A stretch of 64,000 nt of DNA. Source: Theropithecus gelada (Eukaryota > Chordata > Mammalia > Primates > Cercopithecidae). A program made the position numbers and the translations under genes. The stretch is taken from contig NC_037670.1 in assembly GCF_003255815.1 (NCBI RefSeq), forward strand, positions 33,060,378-33,124,377, in the 5' to 3' direction. Of this stretch, positions 1-10,142 are shown in pieces. Each line of letters starts with the position of its first letter. Position 1 is the first letter of the stretch. Below the pieces are notes generated by a model. It ran no database searches and was not told the origin of the DNA. It saw only the letters and a program-made list of their open reading frames with translations.

Positions 1-177
1 TAAACTTGTTCTGGCATTCAGGGCCCTTCAAAATGGGACTCAACATTTCTCAAAGGCGATAAACTAGATCAATATTTTCCAACGTATATCCTGAGAAACA
101 TTGTCCTGCTAGATGCTTCATAACAAAAAAGGTCCTTGTGGCCAATCATATTAGAAATGAACAATAATGTAATCATA

Positions 178-405
178 AAATAGCTAACATTTGTTAGGAA
201 TTTTCTTTGTGCCAGGAACCAAGAGCACTACACACATTATAATATTTAACCCTCATAGCTCTATGTGGTTGATTTATAGATAAGAAAACCAACCAAGACT
301 TTGGAAAGGTAAGAAATATATCTAAGTTTACACCCCTGTTAAGTGTCAGAGCAGAGATCTGAGCCCTGGTACGCCAGACCGAGGGCTTTGAACTCTTAAA
401 CACAG
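178..405 (+). mobile_element. MIR SINE, forward
   Basis: The stretch follows the MIR consensus in order: tagctaacatttgtta, gtgccagga, a degraded middle where MIR has the cattttacagatgaggaaac core, then a tail like gtcagagcagagatctgagccc and an end near gggctttgaactctta. It is diverged, as expected for this old mammalian tRNA-derived SINE. An open reading frame on the reverse strand across it has no coding support. Confidence 0.85.
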
Positions 406-859
406 AAATGCCCAATTACTTTCACGTGGGGTCTCAGGAGATTTTAACATATTAAAATCCCCGAGAAGTCCTAATGTGCAAAATCTTTTGGAGTGTTGTT
501 TAAACTAATTAAACGACTTCACTATAGGAACTGAACATCAAGAGATGCCTTTTAACATCCCCACAAACCTGGGTTTCCAAATAGTCCACTTCAGGAAACA
601 AACTACGAGATTTCGAAGGCTCGTTTTACCTCAAACATTCTTTAATTCCTTTTCTTCTGTACTTCCCAATTCTCCCCTCAATGACTTTCAATGTATGTAA
701 ATAGTTCAGTTACAAGTCCCTAAACATACTTTAGCTCTAACCTCATTTCTCATCCTCAGAAGCCATCCACTTTCATCTCAATCTTATTGGTACCTTCTGT
801 ACTCTCAACCCCATCTCCTCTCTGAAGCCTTTCCTTACCGGCCACAAATACATTGGGTT
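406..859. other. Unique sequence, nothing recognised
   Basis: Moderately AT-rich single-copy DNA with no repeat family, gene or RNA signature that I recognise. Its right edge ends in gggtt, the probable target-site duplication of the LTR that follows. Confidence 0.6.
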
Positions 860-1211
860 TGATATGGTTTGGCTGCATCCCCACCCATATCTCAAATTGT
901 AGCTCCCGTAATCACCATGTGTCATGGGAAGGACCCAGTGGGAGGTAATTGAATCATGGGGGCAGATCTTCCCATGCTGTTCTCATGATAGTGAATAAGT
1001 CTCAAGAGATCTGATGGTTTTATAAAGGGGAGTTTCCCTGCACAAGCTTCTCTTTCGCCTGCCACCATGTAAGACCATGCCTTTCACCTTTCACCATGAT
1101 TGTGAGGCCTCCCCAGCCACGTGGAACTGTGAGTCCATCAAACCTCTTTTTCTTAGAAATTACTCAGTTTTAGGTATATCTTTATCAGCAGTGTGAGAAC
1201 AGACCAATACA
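860..1211 (+). mobile_element. Solo THE1-type LTR (ERVL-MaLR)
   Basis: About 352 bp starting tgatatggtttggctg and ending agaccaataca, the termini of THE1-family LTRs. In between are the family landmarks gacccagtgggaggtaatt, ctgatggttttataaa and tgtgaggcctccccagcca. No internal region or second LTR follows, so this is a solo LTR. Flanking gggtt (855-859) and gtgtt (1212-1216) look like a 5-bp target-site duplication with one mismatch. THE1B or THE1C is likely; the subfamily was not resolved. Confidence 0.9.
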
Positions 1212-1430
1212 GTGTTCATTCCTCCTCAGTGTTTCTGTGGCACTGGGCTGAGGGGACTTTGAGTTATATCCACATACAAAAGAGATGCTGTATAATTTGC
1301 ATGTTAAGAAGTGAGAGCATGCATATTTTAATTAGCTTGATTTAGACAATCCACAATGTATACATATAGCAAAATATCATATCATACACCATTAATATTT
1401 ACAGTTTTTATTTGTCAATTTAAACATATT
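1212..1430. other. Unique AT-rich spacer
   Basis: Short AT-rich stretch between the LTR and an AluJ; nothing recognised. Confidence 0.5.
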
Positions 1431-1750
1431 GGCCCTATGTTGGCACAGTGGCTCATGCCTGTAACCCCAGCACTTTGGGAGGCTGGGGTGGATGGATTGC
1501 TTGAGCTCAGGAGTTTGAGACCAGCCTGGGTAACAAGGTGAAACCCAGTCTCTACAAAACATACAAAAATTAGCCAGGCATGCTGGAGAATGCCTGTTGT
1601 CCCAGCTACTTGGGAGGCTGAAGTGGGAGGATAGCTTGAGCCCGGGAGGTTGAGGCTGCAGTGAGCTGAGATCATGCCACTGCACTCCAGCCTGAGTGAC
1701 AGAGCAAGACCCTGTCTCAAAAAATAAATAAATAAATAAAAATAAAAAGA
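1431..1750 (+). mobile_element. AluJ, full length, forward
   Basis: Full dimeric Alu with both monomers, the middle region near 1550-1572 and an A-rich tail turned into (AAAT)n at 1718-1750. The head is degraded (ggccctatgttggcacagtgg). The copy has ggcatgctggagaatgcc and gcttgagcccgggaggttgagg, typical of the oldest Alu class. Open reading frames across it on both strands are Alu artefacts. Confidence 0.9.
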
Positions 1751-1995
1751 TTGGCTTTTGGTAGTACTCACTTTTCCTTATTTCTTCCTGTATGCAGGTC
1801 TTGAGAAAACACAAGGACCTATAATTCAAAATTTTGAGTACAGGATCCTTTTTTTTTTCTCCTTTACAACAGCATACATTGCCTTAAATCACCAGATGCA
1901 TCTCCATATTTATGTCTCTTCCTGATTTTTTACTGAAAGCTCCTTTGTGGTAGAGACCAGATCTTTCTGTTCCTGGTCCACTTACATAGTGAAAA
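1751..1995. other. Unique sequence
   Basis: No recognised feature in this short interval between AluJ and a reverse MIR. Confidence 0.4.
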
Positions 1996-2200
1996 TTTTA
2001 GGTCAAAACTCAGTCAGATTCTGGCTTTTCCATTTATAAACTGTACATAAATAGCTACTTAAACAAGTTGTTTAACCTCTCTTAGACGCAGTTTCATCAC
2101 ATATAAAGTAAGTGGAAAATATGAAGTCTAATTCGTTGGGTTTGTGTAAGGATGAAGTGAATTAATACAGATAAAGGGGGTTTGCAGAATGCTTCACAAT
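1996..2200 (-). mobile_element. MIR SINE, reverse
   Basis: In reverse MIR order: aactcagtcagattctggc, aacaagttgtttaacctctc, gcagtttcatcacatataaa, then gtgaattaatacagataaag. These match the reverse complement of MIR from the tail side through its conserved core. Confidence 0.8.
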
Positions 2201-2234
2201 TTTGTGTTCTGTAAATGTTGGTTTTATTATTGTT

Positions 2235-2810
2235 GTTTTTGTAAATTGGTCACCTGCAATCCCTGCCCTCTGGAAGCTTGTGTCTAGTTACAGAAGAGAA
2301 ATTATGCAAGTCAGGTGGACACGTGGGGCCAGCCTTATCCAGGGACAGCAGAAGAGGGATTGCAGCAAAGCAGCAATCCTGCCAAGCCCTGAAGGACGGA
2401 CCGGAGGTAGAAGAGTTTTTGGGGAGAGTCAGAAGCATTTGCAAGACACCTGGATCTGTGACATGGCCAAGAGAACTTGAGATCTGAAAGTCAGTTCATG
2501 TGACTGAAATCTGATAGGTGAAGCACGGGAGGTAAGCCAGTAAACTAGATCAGCCAGGTACCCAAAAGTCTCTAAGGCGTTTAACTGTGAGACCATTGTT
2601 AGTGGGGTGGAAGGAGGCAGGTCAACGAAGCATTTAAAGAACAGATGAATATGATCAGATTTATGTTATAAATATAATTCTGGTTCTACTGCGGAGGTTG
2701 ACAGAAAACTAGACTGGATTGAAATACGAAGAGGTTCTGAATAGGCAAACGATGGTCTATCAAATGGAAACTTACAGATCAGAGAAGATGCAATAGGTCT
2801 GAGTTGCGAA
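2235..2810 (-). mobile_element. Diverged L2 fragment, reverse (tentative)
   Basis: Scattered similarity to the reverse complement of the L2 3' half: ccctgccctctggaagcttgtgtctag near 2260 and the pattern atgatcagatttatgtta ... ctggttctactg near 2650, which parallels L2. The middle is poorly matched. Overlapping small open reading frames (2202-2487) have no coding support. Confidence 0.5.
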
Positions 2811-3282
2811 GCAGAAATTGGCTGATTGCTTTAAAATGTATATAATGAAATGGTGTATTTTAACACAAAGTTATTAAATGTATTTAATAAAATATGTTAT
2901 ATTTATTATTTGTAATAATTTAATAAAATTATTAAAATATAAGACATTTTATTTAGTGTAAAATAAGCGTTCTATTGTTCACCTTCTAAGCTGGCTAGGA
3001 TTGTACAAAGTAATTATAATGTTAACAAAGGAAAGATAAAGGCAATGTAAACTGGCAATTGATATCGTAAATTGAAAAACTTGTTCTTGCTTTTGGGCCT
3101 AATCATTTCATTTTTAGTCGTTTCTCTTGGGAAAATCATATAAAATGTAGCAATACTTATCACAATTAAAGAAATAGAAATGTATATCTCCAATAGAGAA
3201 GGAATGGATATGTACACGCACCTGATCTACCAATGTATTATAATATAATGAAGAAATTTAATACACTATTATGTGTTTAAAA
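2811..3282. other. AT-rich unique sequence
   Basis: Very AT-rich, with repeated aataaaatattaa-like words at about 2870-2945. No family assigned and no gene seen. Confidence 0.5.
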
Positions 3283-3475
3283 CAGGGTTGCCAGGTAAAA
3301 CACAGAATGCTCAATTGCATTTGAATTTCAGATAAACAATGAGTAACATTTTAGTATAAGCGTGTCCCAAATATTATATGGAACATACATAAACTAAACA
3401 ATTATTCATTATTTATCTGAAATTGAAATGGATCTCGGTGTTCTGTACGTTTATTTGCTCAACTGGGTAGTTCTA
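3283..3475. mobile_element. Palindromic nonautonomous DNA transposon (MITE)
   Basis: About 190 bp that fold back on themselves. The left half (cagggttgccagg, gaatttcagataaacaat, tagtataagcgtgtccc) reappears inverted on the right (ggaacatacataaacta, attatttatctgaaatt, ttatttgctcaactgggtag). I recognise it as a common mammalian palindromic MER-type MITE but do not assign a name. Confidence 0.75.
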
Positions 3476-4260
3476 GTTTTAAAGGATCTGCAAAAGTGCA
3501 GTTTACGCTATATTACATAAAAATATATAAATTATACACAGTTATGGGGGGAAAGTATGCCTTGAAAATAGATTGTGAGAGAAAACAGTGTAATTAAGTC
3601 AGTGATTACTAGCTGTGGAGGGTTTGAATATAGACTTTTTAATGTATATTTTCTTTATGTTTTCCTACAGTGAACATGAGTTATTTTATTAGCAGAAAAA
3701 TACGTACGTGTATTTTATACATCCATATAGATCTCTATTCTGCTTTTAACATTGGCAGGGGTTCACACTTAACAGTGCTATACCCTAGAATGCACATTGC
3801 TTCCCAATTTACTATTGGACTCACAATTTTCTCAAGTAACTCCTGGCTCCTATGGGATAAAAGACTGTTTCAATTTTCATCTTAAATATCATGCTAGTAG
3901 TAAAAACTTATCCACACACTGTATCTCAATTCTTCCCACCACCACAATCAATATCCATACTTTCCCATTTCATTATTCCAGAGCAAACTCTTTTCTTCCA
4001 TACTACTTAGCAGAGCTTTAGTTTTGTTGAAAGAAAAAGTAAATGAATAAAAGAGAAAAATGAGATCAGAAATATTAGATGGCATTTCTCACTAGGCTTA
4101 ACTTGGTATGTATTTAGATCCTGGTTGCATAGCTTAACGGCCCTCCAGGACTGCCTTGGCAAGTACCAGGGTAGAAATATATGCTCCATAAAAATGGATA
4201 TAAAGAAAAATAAAGACCAGTAAAAATATATATTTGTAGAGAAACTTTAGTGGACTCAGG
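3476..4260. other. Unique sequence
   Basis: AT-rich single-copy DNA with several short open reading frames on both strands (60-87 codons) and no sign of coding function. No repeat family recognised. Confidence 0.5.
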
Positions 4261-4261
4261 A

Positions 4262-4650
4262 GTCGGAAAAGTTCTGTGAAAACAACAAAACTGGAAGAAA
4301 AGATACCAAAGCATCTTATAGCTTCCAGAATTTTCCCCCAGTGAACGTCAATGTTTTCCCTTGAAAGGTGATTTCTGGGGGATCTTGCTGCCCACACAGA
4401 TGATGAAAACTGTATGCTGGGCTGTCTTGTTTAAGACATATTTACTTTTCATTTCACTGTATTTTAAATTTGATTTTATGGACTTACCATGGAAACCATC
4501 ATTTAAAAGCAAACAAACCTGTGTCTTTTCAGGCCTCATTTTGAGTGGAATTCTGTTAGAAGCATATTAGAAAGCAGCTGTAATGTGGAGGGATCTGTGG
4601 TACATTCCTTTTCCCGTATCTTCCTTCTTGAAACCTTTTCAAAGCTGTTT
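4262..4650 (-). repeat. Inverted local duplication, module M, copy 1
   Basis: Read on the reverse strand, this segment aligns along its length to 4946-5326 on the forward strand, for example gcctgaaaagacacaggttt against gcctgaaaagagagaggttt, and cttccagttttgttgttttc identical in both. Identity by eye is 80-90 percent with few gaps. The parallel short reading frames in the two copies (such as 4348-4539 reverse and 5051-5272 forward) follow from this and are not evidence of genes. Confidence 0.85.
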
Positions 4651-4880
4651 CATGACAATGATAGCAAAAGAAGCAATGCATTACAGACGAATAAAGGAAA
4701 CAGAAACTAAGCTTAAAATATAGAAAAAAGTGAAGAAAAATAAAGAAAGGAGAAAATGAGGAAGACCAGGCAGGAAAGGGATAGGAGGGCTGAAGAGAGG
4801 AGGAAGCGACAGAAACTGCTAGTGTGTACTTAAATTACCCCTAGAAAAGTGATCCTATACCTTCATTATTGTGTCATCAG

Positions 4881-4885
<5 letters not shown>
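4651..4885 (-). repeat. Inverted local duplication, module A, copy 1
   Basis: Reverse complement of this segment matches 5852-6093 forward: cttcagccctcctatccctt, ttctttatttttcttcac and aagcttagtttctgtttcc are shared or nearly so. It abuts module M copy 1 directly and ends at the A45 tract. Confidence 0.85.

Positions 4886-4930
<45 letters not shown>
4886..4930 (+). repeat. Poly(A) tract, 45 A
   Basis: Uninterrupted run of 45 A lying exactly between the oppositely oriented copies. There is no Alu or L1 body directly upstream to explain it as an ordinary retroposon tail. Confidence 0.95.
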
Positions 4931-4934
<4 letters not shown>

Positions 4935-5326
4935 GGAAGTAGGTGATGAAGAAAGGTTTCAAGAAGGAGGGTATGGGGAAAAGAATGCATCACAGATCCA
5001 TCCACATTATACCTGCTTTGTAACAGGCTTCTAACAGGATTCTACTCAAAATGGGGCCTGAAAAGAGAGAGGTTTGTTTGTTTTTAAATGACAGTTTTTG
5101 TGATAAGTGCATGAAAACTAATTTAAAATACAGCAAAACGAAAAGTAAATATGTCTTAGACAAGAGAGCCGGATATGCAGTTGTCATCATCTGTGGTCAG
5201 CAACATTTCTCAGAAATCACCTTTCAAAGGAAAACATTGACATTCACTGGGGAAAAATTCTGGAAGCTGTAAGATGCTTTCGTGTCTTTTCTTCCAGTTT
5301 TGTTGTTTTCACAGATCTTTTCAGAC
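4931..5326 (+). repeat. Inverted local duplication, module M, copy 2
   Basis: Forward-oriented partner of 4262-4650. Its first about 50 bases (gaaaggtttcaagaagg ... gtatggggaaaag) also recur inverted and weaker at 5327-5390 (tttcccatacg ... catcacctccttcctag), so this module sits inside a further short inverted repeat. Confidence 0.8.
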
Positions 5327-5396
5327 ACCTTTTCCCATACGTTCTTTTTTGAAATTTTCTTTCCCTCCCTTCATCACCTCCTTCCTAGCTCTTTCT

Positions 5397-5548
5397 TTTC
5401 TTTCCTTCCTTCCTTCCTTCCTTCCTTCCTCCCTCCCTCCCTCCCTCTTTTCTTTTCTTTTCTTTTCTTTTCTTTTCTTGTCTTTTCTTTCTTTTCTTTT
5501 CTTTTCTTCTTTCTTTCTTCCTTTCTTGCTTGCTTGCTTGCTTTCTAT
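5397..5548. repeat. Pyrimidine-rich microsatellite (CTTC/CCTC/TTTTC/TTGC)n
   Basis: Compound (CTTC)n, (CCTC)n, (TTTTC)n and (TTGC)n tract immediately upstream of a reverse Alu. It occupies the place of the Alu tail, between the target-site duplication and the Alu body, so it is an expanded and mutated poly(A) tail read on the other strand. Confidence 0.9.
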
Positions 5549-5832
5549 TGAGACGGACTTTTGCTCTTGTTGCCCAGGCTGGAGTGCAGTGGTGTGATCT
5601 AGGCTCACTGCGAACTCTGCTTCTCGGGTTCAAGTGATTCTCTTGCCTCAGCCTCCCGAGTACCTGGGATTATAGGCACGCGCCACCACACCCGGCTAAT
5701 TTTGTATTTTTAGTAGAGACGGAGTTTCTCCATGTTGGTCAGGCTGGCCTTGAACTCCCAGCCTCAGGTGATCCACTTGCCTCGGCCTCCCAAAGTGCTG
5801 GGATTACAGGCGTGAGCCACCGTGCCTGACCC
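5549..5832 (-). mobile_element. AluS, reverse, with expanded tail
   Basis: Full-length reverse Alu from gagacggacttttgctc to cgtgagccaccgtgcctgacc. Landmarks include tagagacggagtttctcc and aggtgatccacttgcctcgg. Near-matching 17-bp target duplications ccttcctagctctttct (5380-5396) and ccttcgtagctttttct (about 5831-5847) bracket tail plus body. The insertion therefore split the forward arm of the inverted complex. Confidence 0.9.
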
Positions 5833-5851
5833 TTCGTAGCTTTTTCTGAAC

Positions 5852-6095
5852 TCCTGATGATGGAATGAGGAAGCTAAGGTTCACTTTTCTAGGGGCAACT
5901 TGGGTACACACTAGTAGTTTCTGTCCCTTCCTCCTCTCTTCAGCCCTCCTATCCCTTTCCTGCCTGATCCTCTTCATCTTCTCGTTTCTTTATTTTTCTT
6001 CACTTTGTTCTATTTTTTAAGCTTAGTTTCCGTTTCCTCTATTCATCTGTAATGTATTGCTTCTCTTGCTTTCATTGTGAGGAAACAGCTTTATA
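5852..6095 (+). repeat. Inverted local duplication, module A, copy 2
   Basis: Forward-oriented partner of 4651-4885, from cctgatgatggaatg to gaggaaacagcttt. Note the order: M then A in both copies, yet each module is inverted relative to its partner. A single inverted duplication would have reversed the order. Confidence 0.85.
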
Positions 6096-6769
6096 GCTTT
6101 TGTCTCTAAGGATCTTTTATTCTAATTTACTAAGGCAGCTCCACACTAAGAGGCAAAAAAGCTAAGTGGTCCTCAATGCTTCTCAATTCTAACAGATTTA
6201 AAAGTCATTTCTTGCACCCAGAAACAAGAGACAAGGAGTATTTTCCAAAAGGTTATTGAGTATATACTAAAAATGTCGTTAGACTTTTTGTTCTCAAATG
6301 TTTTGTTTGTAATTTATTAATAATGGCATAAAGGACAGAATACAAATCTATTGATCATCCACTGGGTTCAAACAAATATGTGAGGCTCTTATATTGAATG
6401 AATTAGACATTCGAAAGAGCTAAACTGAGGGCAGGACTCAAAAGGCCACATAGATATTCAAGTGCACTTTGTTTGATGAAATTTGTTTTTCTCTACTCTA
6501 TACATACCTAGACGTTTTGTGACAAGAAATGTCAGAACCGGTTTTGAATACGAAGCTCAAAATTAGTTTTCTTTTGCAAGAATAACACTTCAAAACATCA
6601 TTTGAATTTTGTGTGCCATACTATTTCAACATGCTTTTTAATGACATGCCATAATCTTTGAAGTCTTCATTCTTTTGTACATGTTCTGTTCATCAGAAGT
6701 GTCGTCCCTACTTCTTTTGTTTTCACTTCCTAATTTTAGATCCAGAAATCTCCCATCTTTACTCACCAC
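6096..6769. other. Unique sequence
   Basis: AT-rich single-copy DNA; no repeat family, gene or RNA recognised. Confidence 0.5.
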
Positions 6770-6983
6770 TATCATGACCAAGTTTCCAGACTGTGATTTA
6801 TTGTTAATAATAAAAATAATGTTCATTGTGAAAATGTCAAACAATAACCAATGGACTAAATTGAAAAGTAGAAATTTTGTTTCTAACTTCCATCCCACAT
6901 CTCAGAGGTAATAGCAGGTGCAGTCTCATGTGCTTCCTTTAAAAAATTTGAAGGCAATTAAAAACAATTACATACGTACAAAT
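6770..6983 (+). mobile_element. L1M-type 3' end fragment (tentative)
   Basis: Contains gtgaaaatgtcaaacaata, aaaagtagaaattttg and cccacatctcagaggtaat, reminiscent of 3' untranslated regions of old L1M elements. Divergent, so the family call is weak. It is interrupted on its right by an AluJ. Confidence 0.45.
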
Positions 6984-7285
6984 TCAGGCATGGTGGCTCA
7001 TACCTGTAATCCTAGCACTTTGGGAGGCTGAGGCAGGTGCAGATCACTTTAGCTTAGGAGTTCGAGACCCTGTCTCTACAAAAAAAAAAATACAAAAGTT
7101 AGCTGGGCTTGGTAGTGTGTGCCTATACTACCTACTGTGTTTGCCTAGTCCCAGCTACTCCAGAGGCTGAGATGGGAGGATTGATTGAACCTGGGAGGTT
7201 GAGGTTATAGTGAAAAGTGATTGTGCCACTGAACTTCAGCTTGGGCAACAGAAGGAGACCCTGTCTTAAAAGAAAAAAAAAAGTA
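6984..7285 (+). mobile_element. AluJ, full length, forward
   Basis: Alu from caggcatggtggctcatacc to an A-rich tail ending about 7285. It is highly diverged, with an expanded linker (gtgtgcctatactacctactgtgtttgcc) and right-arm landmarks gggaggttgaggttatagtg and ctgtcttaaaag. The age and substitutions fit AluJ. Confidence 0.85.
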
Positions 7286-7790
7286 AAAACTCTTCTGCCA
7301 CTGATGATAAACATGGAATGTGCTCCCTTCTTAGAAGACGTCCGTCTTCCTTGTTCTTCTAAATGAGCACAGTGTGGGGCATTATATGCAAGTACCCTGA
7401 CTTGTGTGCTTTATCTAACCAGCCTGCCAAGACACATTGGGGCTGTGGCTTTTGCCATCATCACCAACAATGGTGAAGATCTTTGTGCAAATATTTTTGC
7501 ATATTTGGGGGTCAAGCCACACTATAGATTTGTGAAAACTGGAATGACTTGGTCAAAGAATAGATGCATATTTTATTTTGAAAAATATTTCCAAGATTTG
7601 TTTCAAAGTTACTATGCATCTTTCACTTAATATTGGGACACGCCTTTCTTATGTCATTAATTGAAAACTTTCCATTGTTAATGAATGAATGCCATTTTCT
7701 CACACATACGCCCCATAATTTATGCAAGCATATCCTCCTTTAAGTGATTTTTGAGGTGCCCAGTGTTTGCAAAATTAGTGTCCTCGTTGA
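7286..7790 (+). mobile_element. L1M-type 3' UTR-like fragment (tentative)
   Basis: The words gatctttgtgcaaatatttt, tggaatgacttggtcaaag and tttcacttaatattggg resemble old L1 3' untranslated sequence, but not in a clean single order, so two overlapping pieces are possible. A 74-codon frame at 7406-7630 is not coding by any visible criterion. Confidence 0.4.
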
Positions 7791-8284
7791 AATCTGCTTC
7801 TCTTCATTGTGTTTACAGATTTCATTGTGTTTATTGTGATAGAAATAGCAAGACTGATTATTACTTCTCAAGTTGAAGCCCAGAATTTTACATATTTATT
7901 CTAGAAAATGGCATAAAATTGTTTTCATTTTTAAAAGGTCACATTTAGTGTATTTATGAATATTTTTAGGAAATACGGAATGCTAAATGAATAGAGGCCC
8001 AGAAAAGTTGTTTTTGTTTGGAGTGGGGACGTTAGAAATCTACAGTAAATAATCACAGTTATGTCTAAAATAAATTATAGTACATAAAATTTTGAATTGA
8101 CTATAAACATGCTTTGTGAATCATGGTACTACTATATCATTATGTCTAAAATATTATTTGACTCACCTACGGTAGGCAGGAGTTTGGAAAATTCTTGTTT
8201 GTAAAAATGGACACATGGGGGGAAAAAGTCCTGTATACACTAACCTGTGGGAGAATGCAACAGGGAACTTGCTTCCTGATCACT
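7791..8284. other. Unique AT-rich sequence
   Basis: Nothing recognised apart from AT richness. Confidence 0.5.
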
Positions 8285-8495
8285 CTACCTTAGGGTTTAT
8301 CAAGAGTGGCATCAGTGATATTCAGAATTGAGTAATGCTTCATTGTAGGGCTGTCCTGAATGTTGTAGGATGCTTAGCAGCATTCCTTGGTCTCTGTCCC
8401 TTAGATACCAGTAGCAACCCCAGCCCAATCGTGACCATCAATAACGGCTTTAGACGTTACCAGATTTCCTCTGTGGGCACAATCTCCTTGGGTTG
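8285..8495 (-). mobile_element. MER20 hAT-Charlie element, reverse
   Basis: Follows the reverse complement of MER20: ggctgtcctgaatgttgtag, gatgcttagcagcattcc, ctagatgcc-like cttagataccagtagca, then gtgggcacaatctcc and a degraded ggttgag end. MER20 is a nonautonomous mammalian DNA transposon of about 220 bp, and the length fits. Confidence 0.85.
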
Positions 8496-8529
8496 AGTAG
8501 AGCTTCGCTGTACAGCAAAGTCCACCAAG

Positions 8530-8986
8530 TCCCACCCAGGCTGACAGAGCTTCAGCTCTGATTTAAGAATTAATGGACAACAAAAGATCAACAGGCACTT
8601 ACAGAAATTTCACATTAAAGACAAAGAGCATAATGAACAAAGAGAAGCAAAAAAAAATAGAGCAAATTTAAGCAATATAAGAAGCAGAAGAAAAGTTCAA
8701 ACTATACTATTATAATACCTTCAGGGAGATGAGATTAGACAGAACATCCATGAAATAATAACACATTCTTATTAAAAAAGAGAATAAGAAAGACCTGTTC
8801 GTTATTAAATTATGATGTTTGAATAAAACTTAATAGAAGGGTTAAAAGGTAAAATTGAGAATTCTCTTACAATTTCAAATAAAAGGGAAAATAAATAGAA
8901 AATGGAACTTTAAAAGTAAATTTGGGTATTGATTTAAGAGGTCAAAATTCAGAGAAAGTAGGGTAGAGGAAATTATTTAAGAGAAC

Positions 8987-9032
<46 letters not shown>

Positions 9033-9900
9033 TTCCCTGCACGTAATGCTTGAAAAGCAGAATAACATCAGAATTTTTGCGGCCAAGAAAAATAAAAAAT
9101 AATGAAATTATGTCTTTGAAATTTTGGCAGAAAATGATATTTAACTAAACATTTCTAATAAGCCTAGTTATCAATCAAGCATGAAGGCAAAATTAAGACA
9201 TGATCACAAATACAGTCTTCACAATGTACCTCCAATGCATCCTGTCTTGGAAAAAAAAAAATCTGTTAAATATACTTCACTGGAATGAGGGAGGATCCAA
9301 ATAACAGAGAGTGGCCGGAGGAACTCCAAATAATGATTAAAGGGACCTAGACAACAACTGATCCTACTGGAACAGGAGGATGAAGGGATGTAAACATGAT
9401 GACTCCAAGGGAAAAAAGAAACGAACTAATAAATTATTTCATGTGCTTGACCTTATTGAGAAGAAGTGTGCAATTCTGTAGGTGACTGAAGGGGAAGAAT
9501 GCATGATAGCTATCTGTACTCAACTAAACAAATGAGTAAAAGTATTACCTGTCTTAAAAAACACAGGGCTGCACAAAAACATAAAACAGTTTATTACATG
9601 CCTTGACCGTGAACCATATTTAAAAAGTTGTAATCATGAAAATGCTGATGGCTGATCTTTTACAAATTGTGATAAAACGACATTGGAAGAATGACAGGAG
9701 TACAAGAAAAAGCCGGTGCATGGTTTCTAAATGAGCTAAATTCTCCTTTTGCATAATAGACAATGTCAAAAGAAGAAGAAAACCAAGACAACTAGTGTGA
9801 TCATAATTTTTAGAAATGTCTCAATGCCAAAAGAAATATTAATAGCTGAAAGAGTTAAAAGCAGATGAGTTGGGGTTTGGGATCTAGTAATCTGAAAGGT
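8530..9900 (+). mobile_element. A-rich L1M/HAL1-like 5' region (tentative)
   Basis: Strongly A-rich sense strand, with phrases such as ggaatgagggaggatccaaa and gatgactccaagggaaa that resemble the 5' untranslated and ORF1 region of old L1M or HAL1 elements. No intact ORF1 frame survives. Much of the assignment is by composition, so orientation and family are provisional. Confidence 0.4.
8987..9029. repeat. (GA)n microsatellite
   Basis: About 21 uninterrupted GA dinucleotides. Confidence 0.95.
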
Positions 9901-10039
9901 AAAATAGAAAACCTCTTTTTTTTTGGTACAGTGAGATTGTAGTTTTGTTCATTAACTCTATAGAGTACAAACTGATTTAAAAATCAAAGCAATTCTGGGC
10001 AACCACATATAAAAATGTTGGGGTGCTATTGACACACAT

Positions 10040-10142
10040 GATATATGGTTTTTGGACCTCCACCCCAGACTTACTGAATCAGAATTTCTAGCAACAGATC
10101 TCAAGAATCTGTATTTTTATAAAAGCTCCCCAATTGAAGCTT
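10040..10142 (+). mobile_element. MER5A/MER5B fragment, forward
   Basis: cctccaccccagacttactg, aatcagaatttct and ttataaaagctccccaattg match the central and right part of MER5A, a small hAT-Charlie element. The terminal repeats are missing or eroded. Confidence 0.75.

Noticed and set aside
1356..1829. Frames of up to 145 codons on both strands
   Set aside because: Translate the AluJ (familiar Alu peptides such as VTQAGVQW); the same holds for frames at 14766-14951, 21876-22079, 25451-25828, 40298-40552, 49811-50169 and 63682-63985.
4348..5272. Similar peptides encoded in inverted positions, tempting as a duplicated small gene
   Set aside because: Similarity is at DNA level across both strands and beyond the frames. 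It reflects the inverted duplication, and no start, stop or codon bias is conserved in a coding-like way.
5274..5633. Overlapping frames rich in FLPSFLPS or KKERKEKK
   Set aside because: Translation of the pyrimidine microsatellite and the adjacent Alu; not coding.
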